Of a stretch of DNA of 64,000 nucleotides, positions 16,177 through 24,018 are shown piece after piece. The notes under the pieces are model-generated. The model saw only the letters and a list, made by a program, of their open reading frames with translations. It was not told the DNA's origin and made no database searches. Source of the DNA: Mycobacterium sp. WUMAC-067 (GTDB taxonomy: Bacteria > Actinomycetota > Actinomycetes > Mycobacteriales > Mycobacteriaceae); assembly GCF_020217485.1 (NCBI RefSeq), contig NZ_JAEKMI010000016.1, positions 1-64,000 of the forward strand. The letters are read 5' to 3'. The first letter of the stretch is position 1, and every line of letters begins with the position of its first letter. A program made the translations under genes and the position numbers.

Positions 16177-17632
16177 GTTCGAGATCCCCGAGGGTTGGAC
16201 GGCGCAGGCGTATCGGTTCGCGTTGGATCCGACACCAACACAGTTGCGCGAGTTGGCTTCTCATGCTGGTGCGGCGCGTTTCGCGCACAATCACATGTTG
16301 GCGTTGGTGAAGGCCGTGATGGATCAGCGGGCCGCTGAGCGTAGCTACGGCATCCCCGAAGCAGAGTTGACGCCGGTGTTGGGGTGGTCGTTGCCGTCGC
16401 TGCGCAAGGTCTGGAATCAGCGCAAGGTCTGGTGTGCGCCATGGTGGGGCGAGAACTCGAAGGAGGCCTACAACACCGGCCTGGATGGATTGGCCCGCGG
16501 GTTGGATGCCTGGTCAGCCTCCCGGCGCGGCCAGCGCGCCGGCCGCGCCGTGGGGTTCCCGCGGTTCAAGACCTCCCGGGCACCGCGCTCGGTGCGGTTC
16601 ACCACCGGGGCCATCCGCATCGAGGCCGACCGCCGCCACGTCAGGTTGCCGCGGCTGGGTGCGGTCCGTACCCATGAATCGACCCGCAAGCTGGCCCGTC
16701 GGGTTGAGGCTGGGTCGGCGCGCATCTTGTCGGCCACCGTGCGCCAAGACTCTGCGGGGCGCTGGCACTGCGCCCTGCAGGTGATTGTGGAGGCCAAGAC
16801 GCGGCCGGCGCACGCACGCCGGTCGGCCCATGCGGTGGTTGGTGTCGATGTCGGGGTGAAAGCCGATGCTCTGCTGGTCATCGCCACGCCCGACGGCGTT
16901 GAAGTCGAGCGTATCGCTGCGCCGAAGTCGCTGAGCGCCGCGCAATCCCGGTTGCGGGCGCTGCAGCGCCGAGCAGCCCGCCAGCACGGCCCGTATGACC
17001 GGCAGACCCGGACCCGCCAGCGGGCCTCGAAGCGGTGGCGGCGCACCCAGGCCCGGATCGGCCGCACCCACGCCCACGCCGCGGCGGTGCGCCGTGACGT
17101 GCTGCACAAGGCCACCACCGCACTGGCCCAGCAGCACGATGTGGTGGTGGTCGAAACCTTGAATGCCGCGGGTATGCGCGCCAAGGGAGGCGCCCGCAAG
17201 CGGGGCCTGAATCGAGCCTTGGCTGATGCCGCCCTGGCCGAGATTCGGCGGATGCTGGGTTACAAAAGTCGGTGGTACGGCTCCGATCTCGTGGAGGCCG
17301 ACCGATTTTTTCCGTCGTCGAAGTTGTGCACGGCCTGTGGGAGGCGAAAGCCAAACCTCACCCTGGCCGATCGGATCTTTGACTGTGACGGGTGCGGTAT
17401 GCGGATCGATCGTGATCTGGGTGCTGCGATCAATCTCGCCCGACTCGGCGTACCCACACGAGCTGTGGGTGAACAGAGTCCCGCCGGGAGTGGCCCGGTG
17501 GCAGGACGTGGAGCCACGCGTGAGACCGACCCCGCGCCAGCGGGCGACGCAGCAGGTGATGAAACGTCAACCCCGCATCACCATCCGGTGGATCAGACGG
17601 GGACCGCCTCACCGCAAGGCGAGGCTGCCTGA
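16163..17632 (+). CDS. tnpB: TnpB RNA-guided nuclease of a truncated IS607 element
   Basis: The 489-residue protein has the RuvC triad Asp229 (VGVDVGVKA), Glu331 (VVVETLNAAGM) and Asp416 (RIDRDLGAAIN). Its zinc ribbon cysteines are 389, 392, 408 and 411, so it looks active. It shares long stretches with the other TnpB of this window (RAYRFALDPT-like start, HESTRKLARRVEAG) but is clearly diverged. TTG 16163 or GTG 16169 are possible starts, both overlapping the tnpA remnant. The last 50 residues are Pro/Thr-rich and probably also encode omega-RNA. Without tnpA the element cannot move by itself. Confidence 0.93.
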   Translation: MLVARFEIPEGWTAQAYRFALDPTPTQLRELASHAGAARFAHNHMLALVKAVMDQRAAERSYGIPEAELTPVLGWSLPSLRKVWNQRKVWCAPWWGENSKEAYNTGLDGLARGLDAWSASRRGQRAGRAVGFPRFKTSRAPRSVRFTTGAIRIEADRRHVRLPRLGAVRTHESTRKLARRVEAGSARILSATVRQDSAGRWHCALQVIVEAKTRPAHARRSAHAVVGVDVGVKADALLVIATPDGVEVERIAAPKSLSAAQSRLRALQRRAARQHGPYDRQTRTRQRASKRWRRTQARIGRTHAHAAAVRRDVLHKATTALAQQHDVVVVETLNAAGMRAKGGARKRGLNRALADAALAEIRRMLGYKSRWYGSDLVEADRFFPSSKLCTACGRRKPNLTLADRIFDCDGCGMRIDRDLGAAINLARLGVPTRAVGEQSPAGSGPVAGRGATRETDPAPAGDAAGDETSTPHHHPVDQTGTASPQGEAA

Positions 17633-17996
17633 TGAACAAGCGAACTCACATTCGCTCACCAAAAGGCAACGGCGTACGCGGTTGTAGAAGCAGCAGGCAG
17701 CAGCAGAGCGCCCAGGTGTCGGTGACGGCACCGCGATTGGTCAGCGTCACGAGACACACTTTGCGGATGCGGCTCGCCAGCAAGGGGTTTCGTGGCGGTG
17801 TGGGCGTGTTTCAGAGATGGCGGGGCATGAGTGAGGCCCCGGCGACGAGGGGTTTCGCCGGGGCCTCGGGTGCTGCGGCAAAGGGGACTAGCCGCTGCAC
17901 CTCTGAAAAGTATGTGGAGGTTCGGCGTTATACAACAGTCGAGGCAAAGCAGTTTGGATGTAGCCGGAGCGACCTCGGTCGGGAGATTGTGAGGCC
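17633..17996. other. tnpB downstream region, no gene
   Basis: A short stem-loop GCGAA-CTCACA-TTCGC follows the tnpB stop at about 17640-17656 and may belong to the omega-RNA or element end. An 8-base inverted pair (TTTCAGAG near 17809, CTCTGAAA near 17900) encloses the strong hairpin listed separately. I see no credible reading frame. Confidence 0.4.
17833..17867. terminator. Strong GC-rich hairpin
   Basis: A perfect 13-base stem (GAGGCCCCGGCGA with its complement) closes a 9-base loop. No T-run follows, which is normal for mycobacterial terminators. It separates the tnpB from the gene at 17997. Confidence 0.65.
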
Positions 17997-18419
17997 ATGA
18001 TGGACAGCAGTGGTGCTGGTGGTGCAAAGTCGTTCGGGCCGGGGCTTGGCGGCGAGGCTGATGGTGCGTTGCGGGCATTGGTCGACGCGGTGGCCACCAC
18101 GTACTTGGGGCAGCTTGCCGACTATTCAGCGGACATGGTGATTGCCGAGCAGCTCGGTGAGCGCGAGGATTTGGTGAGCATCGCTGAGCAGACGGGCTGT
18201 TCGACGGTCGGCGAACTGAGTCAGTACTTGTTGCTGATGGCTGTCCGGCCTGTTGCGGTGTCGGCGTTGGGCGATGATGCCTTGGGCCGAGTGACCGCGA
18301 TGTTTTCGGCCGCGGTTGCGGGCATGGGTGATGGCCATGAATTCGCTGGTGCCGCTCGGGCCGCTTACGAGAGCATCGTGATCGCGGGCGCGGAGCGAGA
18401 CTTGTCCGGTTCGGTGTAG
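17997..18419 (+). CDS. Unknown helical protein
   Basis: The 140-residue product is mostly helical (ALRALVDAVATTYLGQLADY, then STVGELSQYLLLMAVRPVAV). It has no cysteine cluster, signal peptide or membrane segment. A GGGAG ribosome site lies upstream of the tandem ATGs at 17997/18000. The central pattern TGCSTVGELSQYLL resembles DNA-binding helices only weakly. The family is not recognised. Confidence 0.55.
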   Translation: MMDSSGAGGAKSFGPGLGGEADGALRALVDAVATTYLGQLADYSADMVIAEQLGEREDLVSIAEQTGCSTVGELSQYLLLMAVRPVAVSALGDDALGRVTAMFSAAVAGMGDGHEFAGAARAAYESIVIAGAERDLSGSV

Positions 18420-18493
18420 GACGCGTAGGGCCGACGGGCGTTTGCGGTTTCTGCGGTGAGTGCCCAGGCTGGCTTTCCCCCCGCATATCTTGT

Positions 18494-18515
18494 GCGATAT
18501 CTCATGAGATATCGC
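18494..18515. promoter_or_regulatory. 22-bp perfect spacerless palindrome
   Basis: GCGATATCTCA is followed at once by its exact reverse complement. It overlaps the stop codon of the minus-strand gene at 18502. Lack of a loop argues for a protein-binding site rather than a terminator. The binding protein is unknown. Confidence 0.6.
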
Positions 18516-18735
18516 GGTTGTTTCGGCGTGCCAGGTGGCGATCGCGGCGGCCGCCATGGGCGACGATGGCCGCGACTTGGCGGCCGATCGCGGGAATTCC
18601 GTTGGTGGTGCCCGTTTTGTTGACGATCCACCGTGCGAGCAGCAGGTAGCCGAGGGCGGGAATGGTCACTCGGACGATGTGGCCGAAGGCGAGGATGAGG
18701 CCGAAGGCCAGGTAGTCAATGACGGTTTCGATCAC
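18502..18735 (-). CDS. Small membrane protein
   Basis: The GTG start at 18735 has GGGAG eight bases upstream. The 77-residue product has two hydrophobic segments (YLAFGLILAFGHIV about 8-21, and IPALGYLLLARWIV about 25-38). A basic tail with HGGRRDRHLARRNNR follows. It may sit in the membrane with the tail in the cytosol. No family is recognised. Its 3' end carries the 22-bp palindrome. Confidence 0.5.
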   Translation of the reverse strand: MIETVIDYLAFGLILAFGHIVRVTIPALGYLLLARWIVNKTGTTNGIPAIGRQVAAIVAHGGRRDRHLARRNNRDIS

Positions 18736-18904
18736 GATGCGCTCCCATCCGAGACGTGTGGCCGCCTGGTGCGGCGGTTCATCGGGGAAGTACTGGCGTG
18801 ATCGCGGATTTCCGTCACGCCGGCCGACACAGTTTTCTTGCTCATGGCCGGAGGTATATGCCCGCTGATTCGACGTTCCGGTCAGTCGCAGGCAGGAAAG
18901 TGAA

Positions 18905-18950
18905 ACAACCCGCCCTGTGAGCTGAGAAGCGCTCAGGCGGGGCGGGTTGT
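18905..18950 (-). terminator. Terminator hairpin after the 18968-19369 gene
   Basis: ACAACCCGCCC at 18905-18915 pairs with GGGCGGGTTGT at 18940-18950. An inner stem TGAGC/GCTCA stabilises it. It lies just downstream of the minus-strand stop at 18968. Confidence 0.65.
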
Positions 18951-18967
18951 GTGGGTCTTGGTCCTGA

Positions 18968-19369
18968 TTACCCGTGGGTTGCTTCGGTGAGGGCCTCAGC
19001 GATGCTCAGGCGCTGCCGGTGATCGATCCCGGCGGGGACGAGCCAGTCGGTGAGCAACGGGTTGACCTCGGCGCATGCGTCGGTGGCGGCATTCCAGCCG
19101 TCGGGGTGGCGCAGGGAGGCTGCGGTGGAGCGGACCCAGGGCATTGCGCCGGCGTTGCCTGCGGGGGATGCGGTGTAGAGCAGCGCGGCCAGTGGCCGGC
19201 ACGCCATGTTGGACCACAGTGCGACGGCGACGCTGCGGGAGCAGGCGTTGTTGAGGAGCTGGGCGGCGGCGTCGAGCGCCTCGGTGGGTGTGGCTAAGGC
19301 CAGGGTCGGATCTGGCTGCGGTGAGCGGCGGAAGCGGCGCCAGATGCGGTCGACGACTACGTTTTTCAT
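18968..19369 (-). CDS. Unknown protein, possibly conjugation-related
   Basis: The start at ATG 19369 is chosen because GGGGGGAAG lies directly upstream. The frame is open 14 codons further. The 133-residue protein begins with a basic stretch (DRIWRRFRRS) and continues with a helical domain (ALDAAAQLLNNACSRS, then CRPLAALLYTAS). The second half faintly resembles part of the all-alpha region of coupling-protein-like ATPases, but it has no nucleotide-binding motif, so I do not assign it. A clear terminator follows. Confidence 0.5.
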   Translation of the reverse strand: MKNVVVDRIWRRFRRSPQPDPTLALATPTEALDAAAQLLNNACSRSVAVALWSNMACRPLAALLYTASPAGNAGAMPWVRSTAASLRHPDGWNAATDACAEVNPLLTDWLVPAGIDHRQRLSIAEALTEATHG

Positions 19370-19470
19370 GACTTCCCCCCGGATCTTCGATGAAATGTCG
19401 GTCATGCTCATTGACTCAGAGCGCGTCGGGTTATGCGACAGCCATCGGCAAGTGGCTCAGACCAGGTTGT

Positions 19471-20104
19471 TTTGGGTGTGGTTGGGGGGTTGGTGTGGTG
19501 GTTAGTTTTGGTGGGTGAGTGGCGGGTCGGTTGGTGCGTATGTGGCGCAGGTCGATCGTGTGTTGTCTGCTGGGGTGGGGTTGTTTCCGGAGTTTGGTGG
19601 TCCGGGTCGGGTTGATGGTGGTGGTCCGGTGGTGCCGGGGGCTCCGTCGGGTGGTCGGTTGCAGACCGGTGTGGATGGTGCTGCTGGGAGTTATCGGCAG
19701 GGCTGGTCTGGTGTGTCGGGGTTGGATTCGGACACCAACACCGCGGCGGCTGATGGTCGTTCTGCCGGTGAGCAGGGTCGTGGTGGGGCCTCAGGGGTGC
19801 GGGATTCGGCGCGGTCTCAGGCGGCGGCGATCGCGCCGGCTACCGGGACTCCGGCGGGGTCGCGGTTGATGGTGTCGACGATGGATGAGCGTATGGCCGC
19901 GATGCAGCAGCAGATCGATACCACCAAGGCTCAGAACAAGTTGGTGGCTGCGCGGTTGCGTCAGGTGGCCCAGGCCTATCGGTCGATGCCGGCGATGGGT
20001 GGTGGCCGCGGCGGGATGTTGGGCGGGATGGGGATGCCCAGCTTCGGTGGTGGCGGCATGCCCGCCGGTGGCGGTGGTGGTGGTATCCCCGGACTCAACG
20101 CACT
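19471..20104 (+). repeat. Long direct repeat, copy 1 (634 bp)
   Basis: This stretch and 24639-25272 have equal length and are nearly identical. The central ~340 bases appear identical, and scattered changes lie at both ends. The repeat contains a promoter, the start codon and the N-terminal module of two secreted-type proteins. It stops exactly where their C-terminal domains begin. Confidence 0.9.
19503..19514 (+). promoter_or_regulatory. Leaderless-type -10 element before the 19515 gene
   Basis: TAGTTT lies six bases before GTG 19515, preceded by a G/T-rich stretch with TTGGGG at a suitable -35 distance. No ribosome site is present. The element is identical in the second repeat copy. Confidence 0.55.
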
Positions 20105-20639
20105 CAGCTCGTTGTCGTCCTTGCCGAGCTCGTTGGCTGGATCGACGAAGGCCCGGCTGGCGTCGGCGAGTACGCCCATCGGCCAGCTGCCGGCCGGCCT
20201 CGGTGGACCATTGACCCACAATTCGAGCGCCAGGGAGGTGGCAGCGCGAATCATCTGGGAAGCTCACCGCCGCAACTACTCTCGGGCGGACACTATCGCC
20301 GCACTGTCCACTGCGATCCAGGAAAGCGGACTCAGCCCGAAGGCCAATGGCGGCGGCGGGGCATGGCATGGGATCTATCAGCAGGACACGAGCTACGGCG
20401 GCCGTGATGATCCGAACAAGAACATCGAGAGCTTCTTCAACCGACTAGACAAGATGCGGGCGTCCGCTGGAGCAAGCTCGGACATTTGGAAGAACATCTT
20501 CTGGCTGCAGCAGCGGCCGGGCGAGGACAGCGCGGGGGAGGCTTTCGCCGACCCCCAGGCTCGTCGCGGGTATTTGAGCGAAATCATGTCGAGAAAATCT
20601 GAGGCAGAGCACCTCGTCGACAGCATCGTTGCCGCGTGA
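19515..20639 (+). CDS. Modular ESX-type protein with lysozyme-like C-terminal domain
   Basis: The 374-residue protein has an N-terminal helical module (about 1-155; AYVAQVDRVLSAGVGLFP, then MAAMQQQIDTTKAQNKLVAA). A Gly/Met-rich linker (about 158-195, ending IPGLNAL) follows. The C-terminal domain (about 235-374) looks like a lysozyme or transglycosylase fold, with Glu270 in AIQESGLSPKA as likely catalytic acid and WHGIYQQ downstream. The N-module resembles the mycobacterial family I know as DUF4226. It lacks a Sec signal peptide, so export by the neighbouring ESX machine is plausible. It would cleave glycan strands. The N-module is nearly identical to that of the 24683 gene. Confidence 0.72.
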   Translation: MSGGSVGAYVAQVDRVLSAGVGLFPEFGGPGRVDGGGPVVPGAPSGGRLQTGVDGAAGSYRQGWSGVSGLDSDTNTAAADGRSAGEQGRGGASGVRDSARSQAAAIAPATGTPAGSRLMVSTMDERMAAMQQQIDTTKAQNKLVAARLRQVAQAYRSMPAMGGGRGGMLGGMGMPSFGGGGMPAGGGGGGIPGLNALSSLSSLPSSLAGSTKARLASASTPIGQLPAGLGGPLTHNSSAREVAARIIWEAHRRNYSRADTIAALSTAIQESGLSPKANGGGGAWHGIYQQDTSYGGRDDPNKNIESFFNRLDKMRASAGASSDIWKNIFWLQQRPGEDSAGEAFADPQARRGYLSEIMSRKSEAEHLVDSIVAA

Positions 20640-20650
20640 GGACGACGACG

Positions 20651-21289
20651 TCAAAAGTCGTATGCGGGTTCATCGTCGAGGATTTTTGCGAACATGGCGA
20701 TCAGCCCACTGAGGTCGGATTGCGCTCGCGCAGCATGGCATGCGTCGTGCAGTTCATCCAGATCGGTTTTAGCCCAGTCGAATCCTGCGCGACGTTCGGA
20801 AAGGAGTAGGTCGAAGAACTCGCGGGTGGATCTGCCGTTGCCCTCACGGAATGGGTGGGCGAAATTCACGTAATCGTATAGGTACGCGATGGTGCGGGCG
20901 AGATCGGAGTTGGGCACGTCTTTGAGCTTGTTGTGGCGGTGGATCTCGTCGACGACGTGGCTCATTGCCTGGCCGATGTTGCCCGGTGGACAGAAAGACT
21001 CGCCGCCTTTCTCAATGCCGACAGTGCGCAGATCTCCGGCCCACACGTAGATGTCCTGGAAGAGGTGTTGGTGGATGCGTTGCAGGTAGGCGAGATCGTA
21101 GGTGCGGTGTCCCAATGGGCTGGGATCCTCTCGCAGCTCGATCAGTCGGGTCTCGACGAGGTCGTTCTCCGCGTCCTGAAGCTTATCGGCTGTGCGGGCT
21201 CCGATCCGGTTTCTCAGAATGCTGGTGCCGGGGACGAAATAGCCCTGCCAGTTGCGTTCGGTATCGCCGGTATCCCAGGGGTGCGGCAA
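20651..21289 (-). CDS. Fic-domain toxin (AMP transferase)
   Basis: The 212-residue protein carries the full Fic motif HPFREGNGRSTR at 145-156, with catalytic His145 and anchoring Arg residues, plus the upstream flap region (DIYVWAGDLRTVGI). Fic toxins transfer AMP to target proteins such as DNA gyrase in bacterial toxin-antitoxin pairs. The small gene 12 bases upstream encodes the matching inhibitor, so both form one operon. No inhibitory helix is visible within Fic itself, consistent with a class I (two-gene) system. The motif appears fully active. Confidence 0.9.
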   Translation of the reverse strand: MPHPWDTGDTERNWQGYFVPGTSILRNRIGARTADKLQDAENDLVETRLIELREDPSPLGHRTYDLAYLQRIHQHLFQDIYVWAGDLRTVGIEKGGESFCPPGNIGQAMSHVVDEIHRHNKLKDVPNSDLARTIAYLYDYVNFAHPFREGNGRSTREFFDLLLSERRAGFDWAKTDLDELHDACHAARAQSDLSGLIAMFAKILDDEPAYDF

Positions 21290-21301
21290 GTACGGGCCTG
21301 A

Positions 21302-21484
21302 CTACTGGACGTTGTATCGGCGGCGCACGCGATCGGCGAGTTCGGCCGCGGTGATCGAGCCGCGTGCGTAGGCGACCTGGTCGGCGCGGGTGGCGTCGGT
21401 GCTGCGCGAGCCTTCCAGCTCGGAGCTACGGCGGATCGCGCGGACAGCCTTGATCCGTCGGTGTGCTTTCTGTGATTCAGTCAC
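21302..21484 (-). CDS. Fic antitoxin, VbhA/FicA type
   Basis: The GTG start at 21484 has GGAGGTGA upstream at good distance. The 60-residue product contains the inhibitory motif (S/T)xxxE(G/N) as Ser20-x3-Glu24-Gly25 (SSELEGS). Its second half (ADQVAYARGSITAAELADRV) matches the antitoxin_VbhA pattern. The glutamate would enter the Fic ATP pocket and block gamma-phosphate alignment. It lies directly ahead of the toxin in the same transcript. Confidence 0.87.
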   Translation of the reverse strand: MTESQKAHRRIKAVRAIRRSSELEGSRSTDATRADQVAYARGSITAAELADRVRRRYNVQ

Positions 21485-21669
21485 CTGGCCATCACCTCCA
21501 ATCCGTGTATTCCAGGATAGTTGACGAAACCGACATCGTGCGGAGGCCGCGACCGGAGCAGTCGCATTGGCTGGGCCTCGACAAAACCTTGCTCGTTGCG
21601 CTCGCCGCAGTGAGGCCACACACTCGGAATCGTGTAGGAAACACGTCACTTCGACGAGAGGACTTACCT

Positions 21670-21906
21670 GTGACTAGCTCTGACCGAATGGCTACCGAAA
21701 GCAAGATCCTCCAACTGATTTCAGATATAGAGGTGGGTCTGCAACGTCTGCAACTCGGTGTTGACGAGACGCGTCCGTTATGGCGCGGTCAAGGCGGCGA
21801 TCAGTTCGTCAGTTCTGTGCACGGTGAGCTTGCTGCGGGCCGAGCGCTCCTCGATGAGGTGCGGGCCACGGTCGCGGATCCGCCCTGGGGTGGTGCGGCC
21901 GGGTAG
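21670..21906 (+). CDS. WXG100-like small protein
   Basis: The GTG start at 21670 gives 78 residues. Two helices flank a WxG turn (PLWRGQGGDQF), the hallmark of WXG100 family ESX substrates. The second helix (LAAGRALLDEVRATVAD) is short and ends in a Gly/Ala tail. A GAGAGGA ribosome site precedes it. The frame is open further upstream but with unlike composition. It stands alone between the Fic pair and the Abi_C-like gene, so it may be a spare substrate or partner of the nearby ESX system. Confidence 0.62.
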   Translation: MTSSDRMATESKILQLISDIEVGLQRLQLGVDETRPLWRGQGGDQFVSSVHGELAAGRALLDEVRATVADPPWGGAAG

Positions 21907-21948
21907 AACGTTTGGGGCACCGCGGCGGGTCGGTGGTTCGACGTTTCT

Positions 21949-22773
21949 TCAGAGCACGTCGAGCATGGCGGCGGCCAGTAGGGCGGTTGTCCGCGCGACC
22001 AGGCGGGCCTCGGCCGGTGTGAGCGGCGCCGTCTTCGTTGGTGGCCCGGGCTTGCCGTGACCAGTTCCGGCCTCGTTGCGTAACCGGTTGACCGCGGTAC
22101 CCAAGAGGAAAAGGCACTGCTGCACTGCGCGGTGCGGGTCGTCGTCGAGCTTGACGTCCGGCCCGACTGCCAGCCCCAGTGCGGTGAATGCGTTGGCGAG
22201 GGTCACCGGGAAACTGCCTTTGTTGCCGCCTTGCGGGTAGCTGCCTGTGCGCTCGACGAGTACGTGTCGGGCTGTGGCTTCGTCGAGCTCCTTACCGGTG
22301 CCGATCTGTAGTGCCGCATCGTCTGGGTTGAGGTTGATCCGACGTACGTAGCCCAGGAGGGTATCGGTGAGTTCGGTGCCGGCCAGGTTGTCGATGACTG
22401 TGGGCAGCAGGTCACCGGACTTGCCCAGGGTCAGGCCGAGGCGGCGGAACGGTGCCGCCAGGCGGCTGATCTTTTCCTGGCCGGCGTATCCCGGCATTGT
22501 CGGGGTGAATGCGCCGTCGGCACGTAGCAGGGACACGATCTCTTGGGCGAGGGCCAGGCCCGCGGCCGGGTGATGGTCGGTGGCGTATCGGAAGATTCGT
22601 CGTACCCGCTTAACCTTGCCGAGGGGCCGGCCATCCTGATCTTTTCCGCCAGGGGCGGGGTCACCCGGAGTGAGCCTGTGGTGGGCGAATGCCTGGTCCA
22701 GTTCGTCGTGCGATGGGCCTGCCCTATCGAAGAACTCGCTCAGTACCGCGCCCAGCTCGATCAGATCGCTCAC
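21949..22773 (-). CDS. Abortive-infection C-terminal (Abi_C)/HEPN-like protein
   Basis: The 274-residue protein ends with a domain containing RNEAGTGHG at 232-240, the signature I know from the Abi_C (abortive infection C-terminus) family. It also reads as a HEPN RNase motif, with Arg232-Asn and His239 seven positions later. The N-terminal two thirds (KVKRVRRIFRYATDHH, then IVSLLRADGAFTP) are helical. Such proteins are thought to cut RNA on phage infection and arrest the cell. It neighbours a Fic toxin pair. It appears intact, while the trigger and target are unknown. Confidence 0.72.
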   Translation of the reverse strand: MSDLIELGAVLSEFFDRAGPSHDELDQAFAHHRLTPGDPAPGGKDQDGRPLGKVKRVRRIFRYATDHHPAAGLALAQEIVSLLRADGAFTPTMPGYAGQEKISRLAAPFRRLGLTLGKSGDLLPTVIDNLAGTELTDTLLGYVRRINLNPDDAALQIGTGKELDEATARHVLVERTGSYPQGGNKGSFPVTLANAFTALGLAVGPDVKLDDDPHRAVQQCLFLLGTAVNRLRNEAGTGHGKPGPPTKTAPLTPAEARLVARTTALLAAAMLDVL

Positions 22774-23152
22774 GGGCTACAACCTAGCCTCGGCGCGGGA
22801 CAGTCCACATGGAATGCGCTGCGTGTTTGGGCCGCGCGGTGCCGTCGCGAGCTGATCGCTCGGACGTGGCGGGCGGAGTTCGACGCCACCGGGTTGGCCG
22901 CCGGTGGCCGGCACCGCCGCCAGGTGTCCTCGCGTTGTCGAGCAACGTATGCGTGCGGTTGCGCAGCCCTCCGGCGTGTCATCACGCGTTCGGACTTTCG
23001 GCCATACGGTCTTTCCCATGACCGTCCGACATCCAGGCGAACGCTGTGACCAGCGTGTCAGCGCCAACCTCTGTGGAAATCGCCGCCCGGCTCATAAAGC
23101 AGGGGGAGGCCCAGCACTTGCGCGCCGGCCCCACGACAGTGAAGGAGATCTC
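22774..23152. other. No gene recognised
   Basis: This 379-base stretch lies between divergent genes. It should hold the promoters of the Abi_C-like gene and of the 23153 gene. The open frames present look like chance frames of GC-rich DNA. No repeat or hairpin stands out. Confidence 0.4.
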
Positions 23153-23347
23153 GTGAAGAACTTCGTTCTCATGGCGCTGATGGCCAGCGTGCTTGCCTAT
23201 CTGGCCTTGTGTGCGTACTGCATTGCTGCCACGGGCAGCACAGAGGGGCTTGCCGGAATCGGTGCGGCTGCGATCACCGCGGTGTGTGGCGTGGTCGCTG
23301 CGTACATGCGGCGTGGCGAAAAACGGCAGGACGACAGCGGCGATTGA
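23153..23347 (+). CDS. Small two-helix membrane protein
   Basis: GTG 23153 follows AAGGAG at ideal distance. The 64-residue protein has two hydrophobic helices (about 4-26, VLMALMASVLAYLALCAYCI, and 34-52, GIGAAAITAVCGVVAAYM). A basic-acidic tail (RRGEKRQDDSGD) follows. It may be a holin-like or scaffold membrane protein. Its function cannot be told from sequence. Confidence 0.55.
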   Translation: MKNFVLMALMASVLAYLALCAYCIAATGSTEGLAGIGAAAITAVCGVVAAYMRRGEKRQDDSGD

Positions 23348-23451
23348 CGTGGCTGGCCACCTCCAGATCGGGCGGGGTGGCCAAGTTCGGCACCCACTCC
23401 ATCAAGTCGTCGACGCCGGTGTGTTCGGCGTCGATCCGGCACGATATCGGC

Positions 23452-23913
23452 ATGAGGCCAGAGGTATGGATTTCAATGACGACATCCGAGGTGACCTTCG
23501 AGAGCAACACGCCCGGTGGCCAGTGGGAGCATGTCGGCACCATCGATACAGCACAACAAGGCGATCTCACCAAGAACTTCCAGGTGTTGCTCGGTCTGCG
23601 CAGGACCGCGCCGCGGATCCCGGGCTTCTACCTGAGCGGAGACCCCGAAAACGCCTGGGTTCAAGCCGCTAAGCAAGATCCCACGACACAATCAGCGTTC
23701 TGGATTGCCATCGATCCCTGGGGGACCATGCGGACCTCCATTCACGGCGCCTCTGAGACCTACTTCGTCAGCAACGAGATGGCGACGGTGACCCGGTCAT
23801 TGGCACGGCGTGCACCCCAGCCTCATCCGGGGCTGCGGGTGAAACCGGTGATGATCGGCATCAAGGTCAAACGCAACGACTACGGCCTGTTCACCCGGCA
23901 AGTGCACGAATAG
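23452..23913 (+). CDS. Unknown protein
   Basis: From ATG 23452 the product has 153 residues. ATG 23476 eight codons later is an alternative start. It looks like a single alpha/beta domain (FQVLLGLRRTAPRIPGFYLS, then FWIAIDPWGTMRTSIHGASE). The C-terminal part is basic (GLRVKPVMIGIKVKRNDYG). No signal or membrane segment is seen. The family is not recognised. Confidence 0.5.
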   Translation: MRPEVWISMTTSEVTFESNTPGGQWEHVGTIDTAQQGDLTKNFQVLLGLRRTAPRIPGFYLSGDPENAWVQAAKQDPTTQSAFWIAIDPWGTMRTSIHGASETYFVSNEMATVTRSLARRAPQPHPGLRVKPVMIGIKVKRNDYGLFTRQVHE

Positions 23914-24006
23914 ATGCAGAGCCGGTCGGCCGGCGACATTGATGCGGCTTCTCGCTGAGCCAGGGGAGTAGGTTCCCGGCCCTGTTGGTCGCCGCTGGTC
24001 GCCGGA

Positions 24007-24018
24007 TATTCTGGAGTG
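24007..24018 (+). promoter_or_regulatory. Leaderless-type -10 element before the 24019 gene
   Basis: TATTCT fits TANNNT and lies exactly six bases before GTG 24019. This favours 24019 over the adjacent in-frame GTG 24016 as start. Confidence 0.5.

Noticed and set aside
16163..17632. RuvC nuclease read as a Cas12-type CRISPR effector
   Set aside because: Length, zinc ribbon, adjacent tnpA remnant and lack of any array identify it as transposon TnpB.
18968..19369. Fragment of a type IV coupling protein
   Set aside because: Only a vague helical resemblance is seen and no nucleotide-binding motif is present, so it is listed as unknown.
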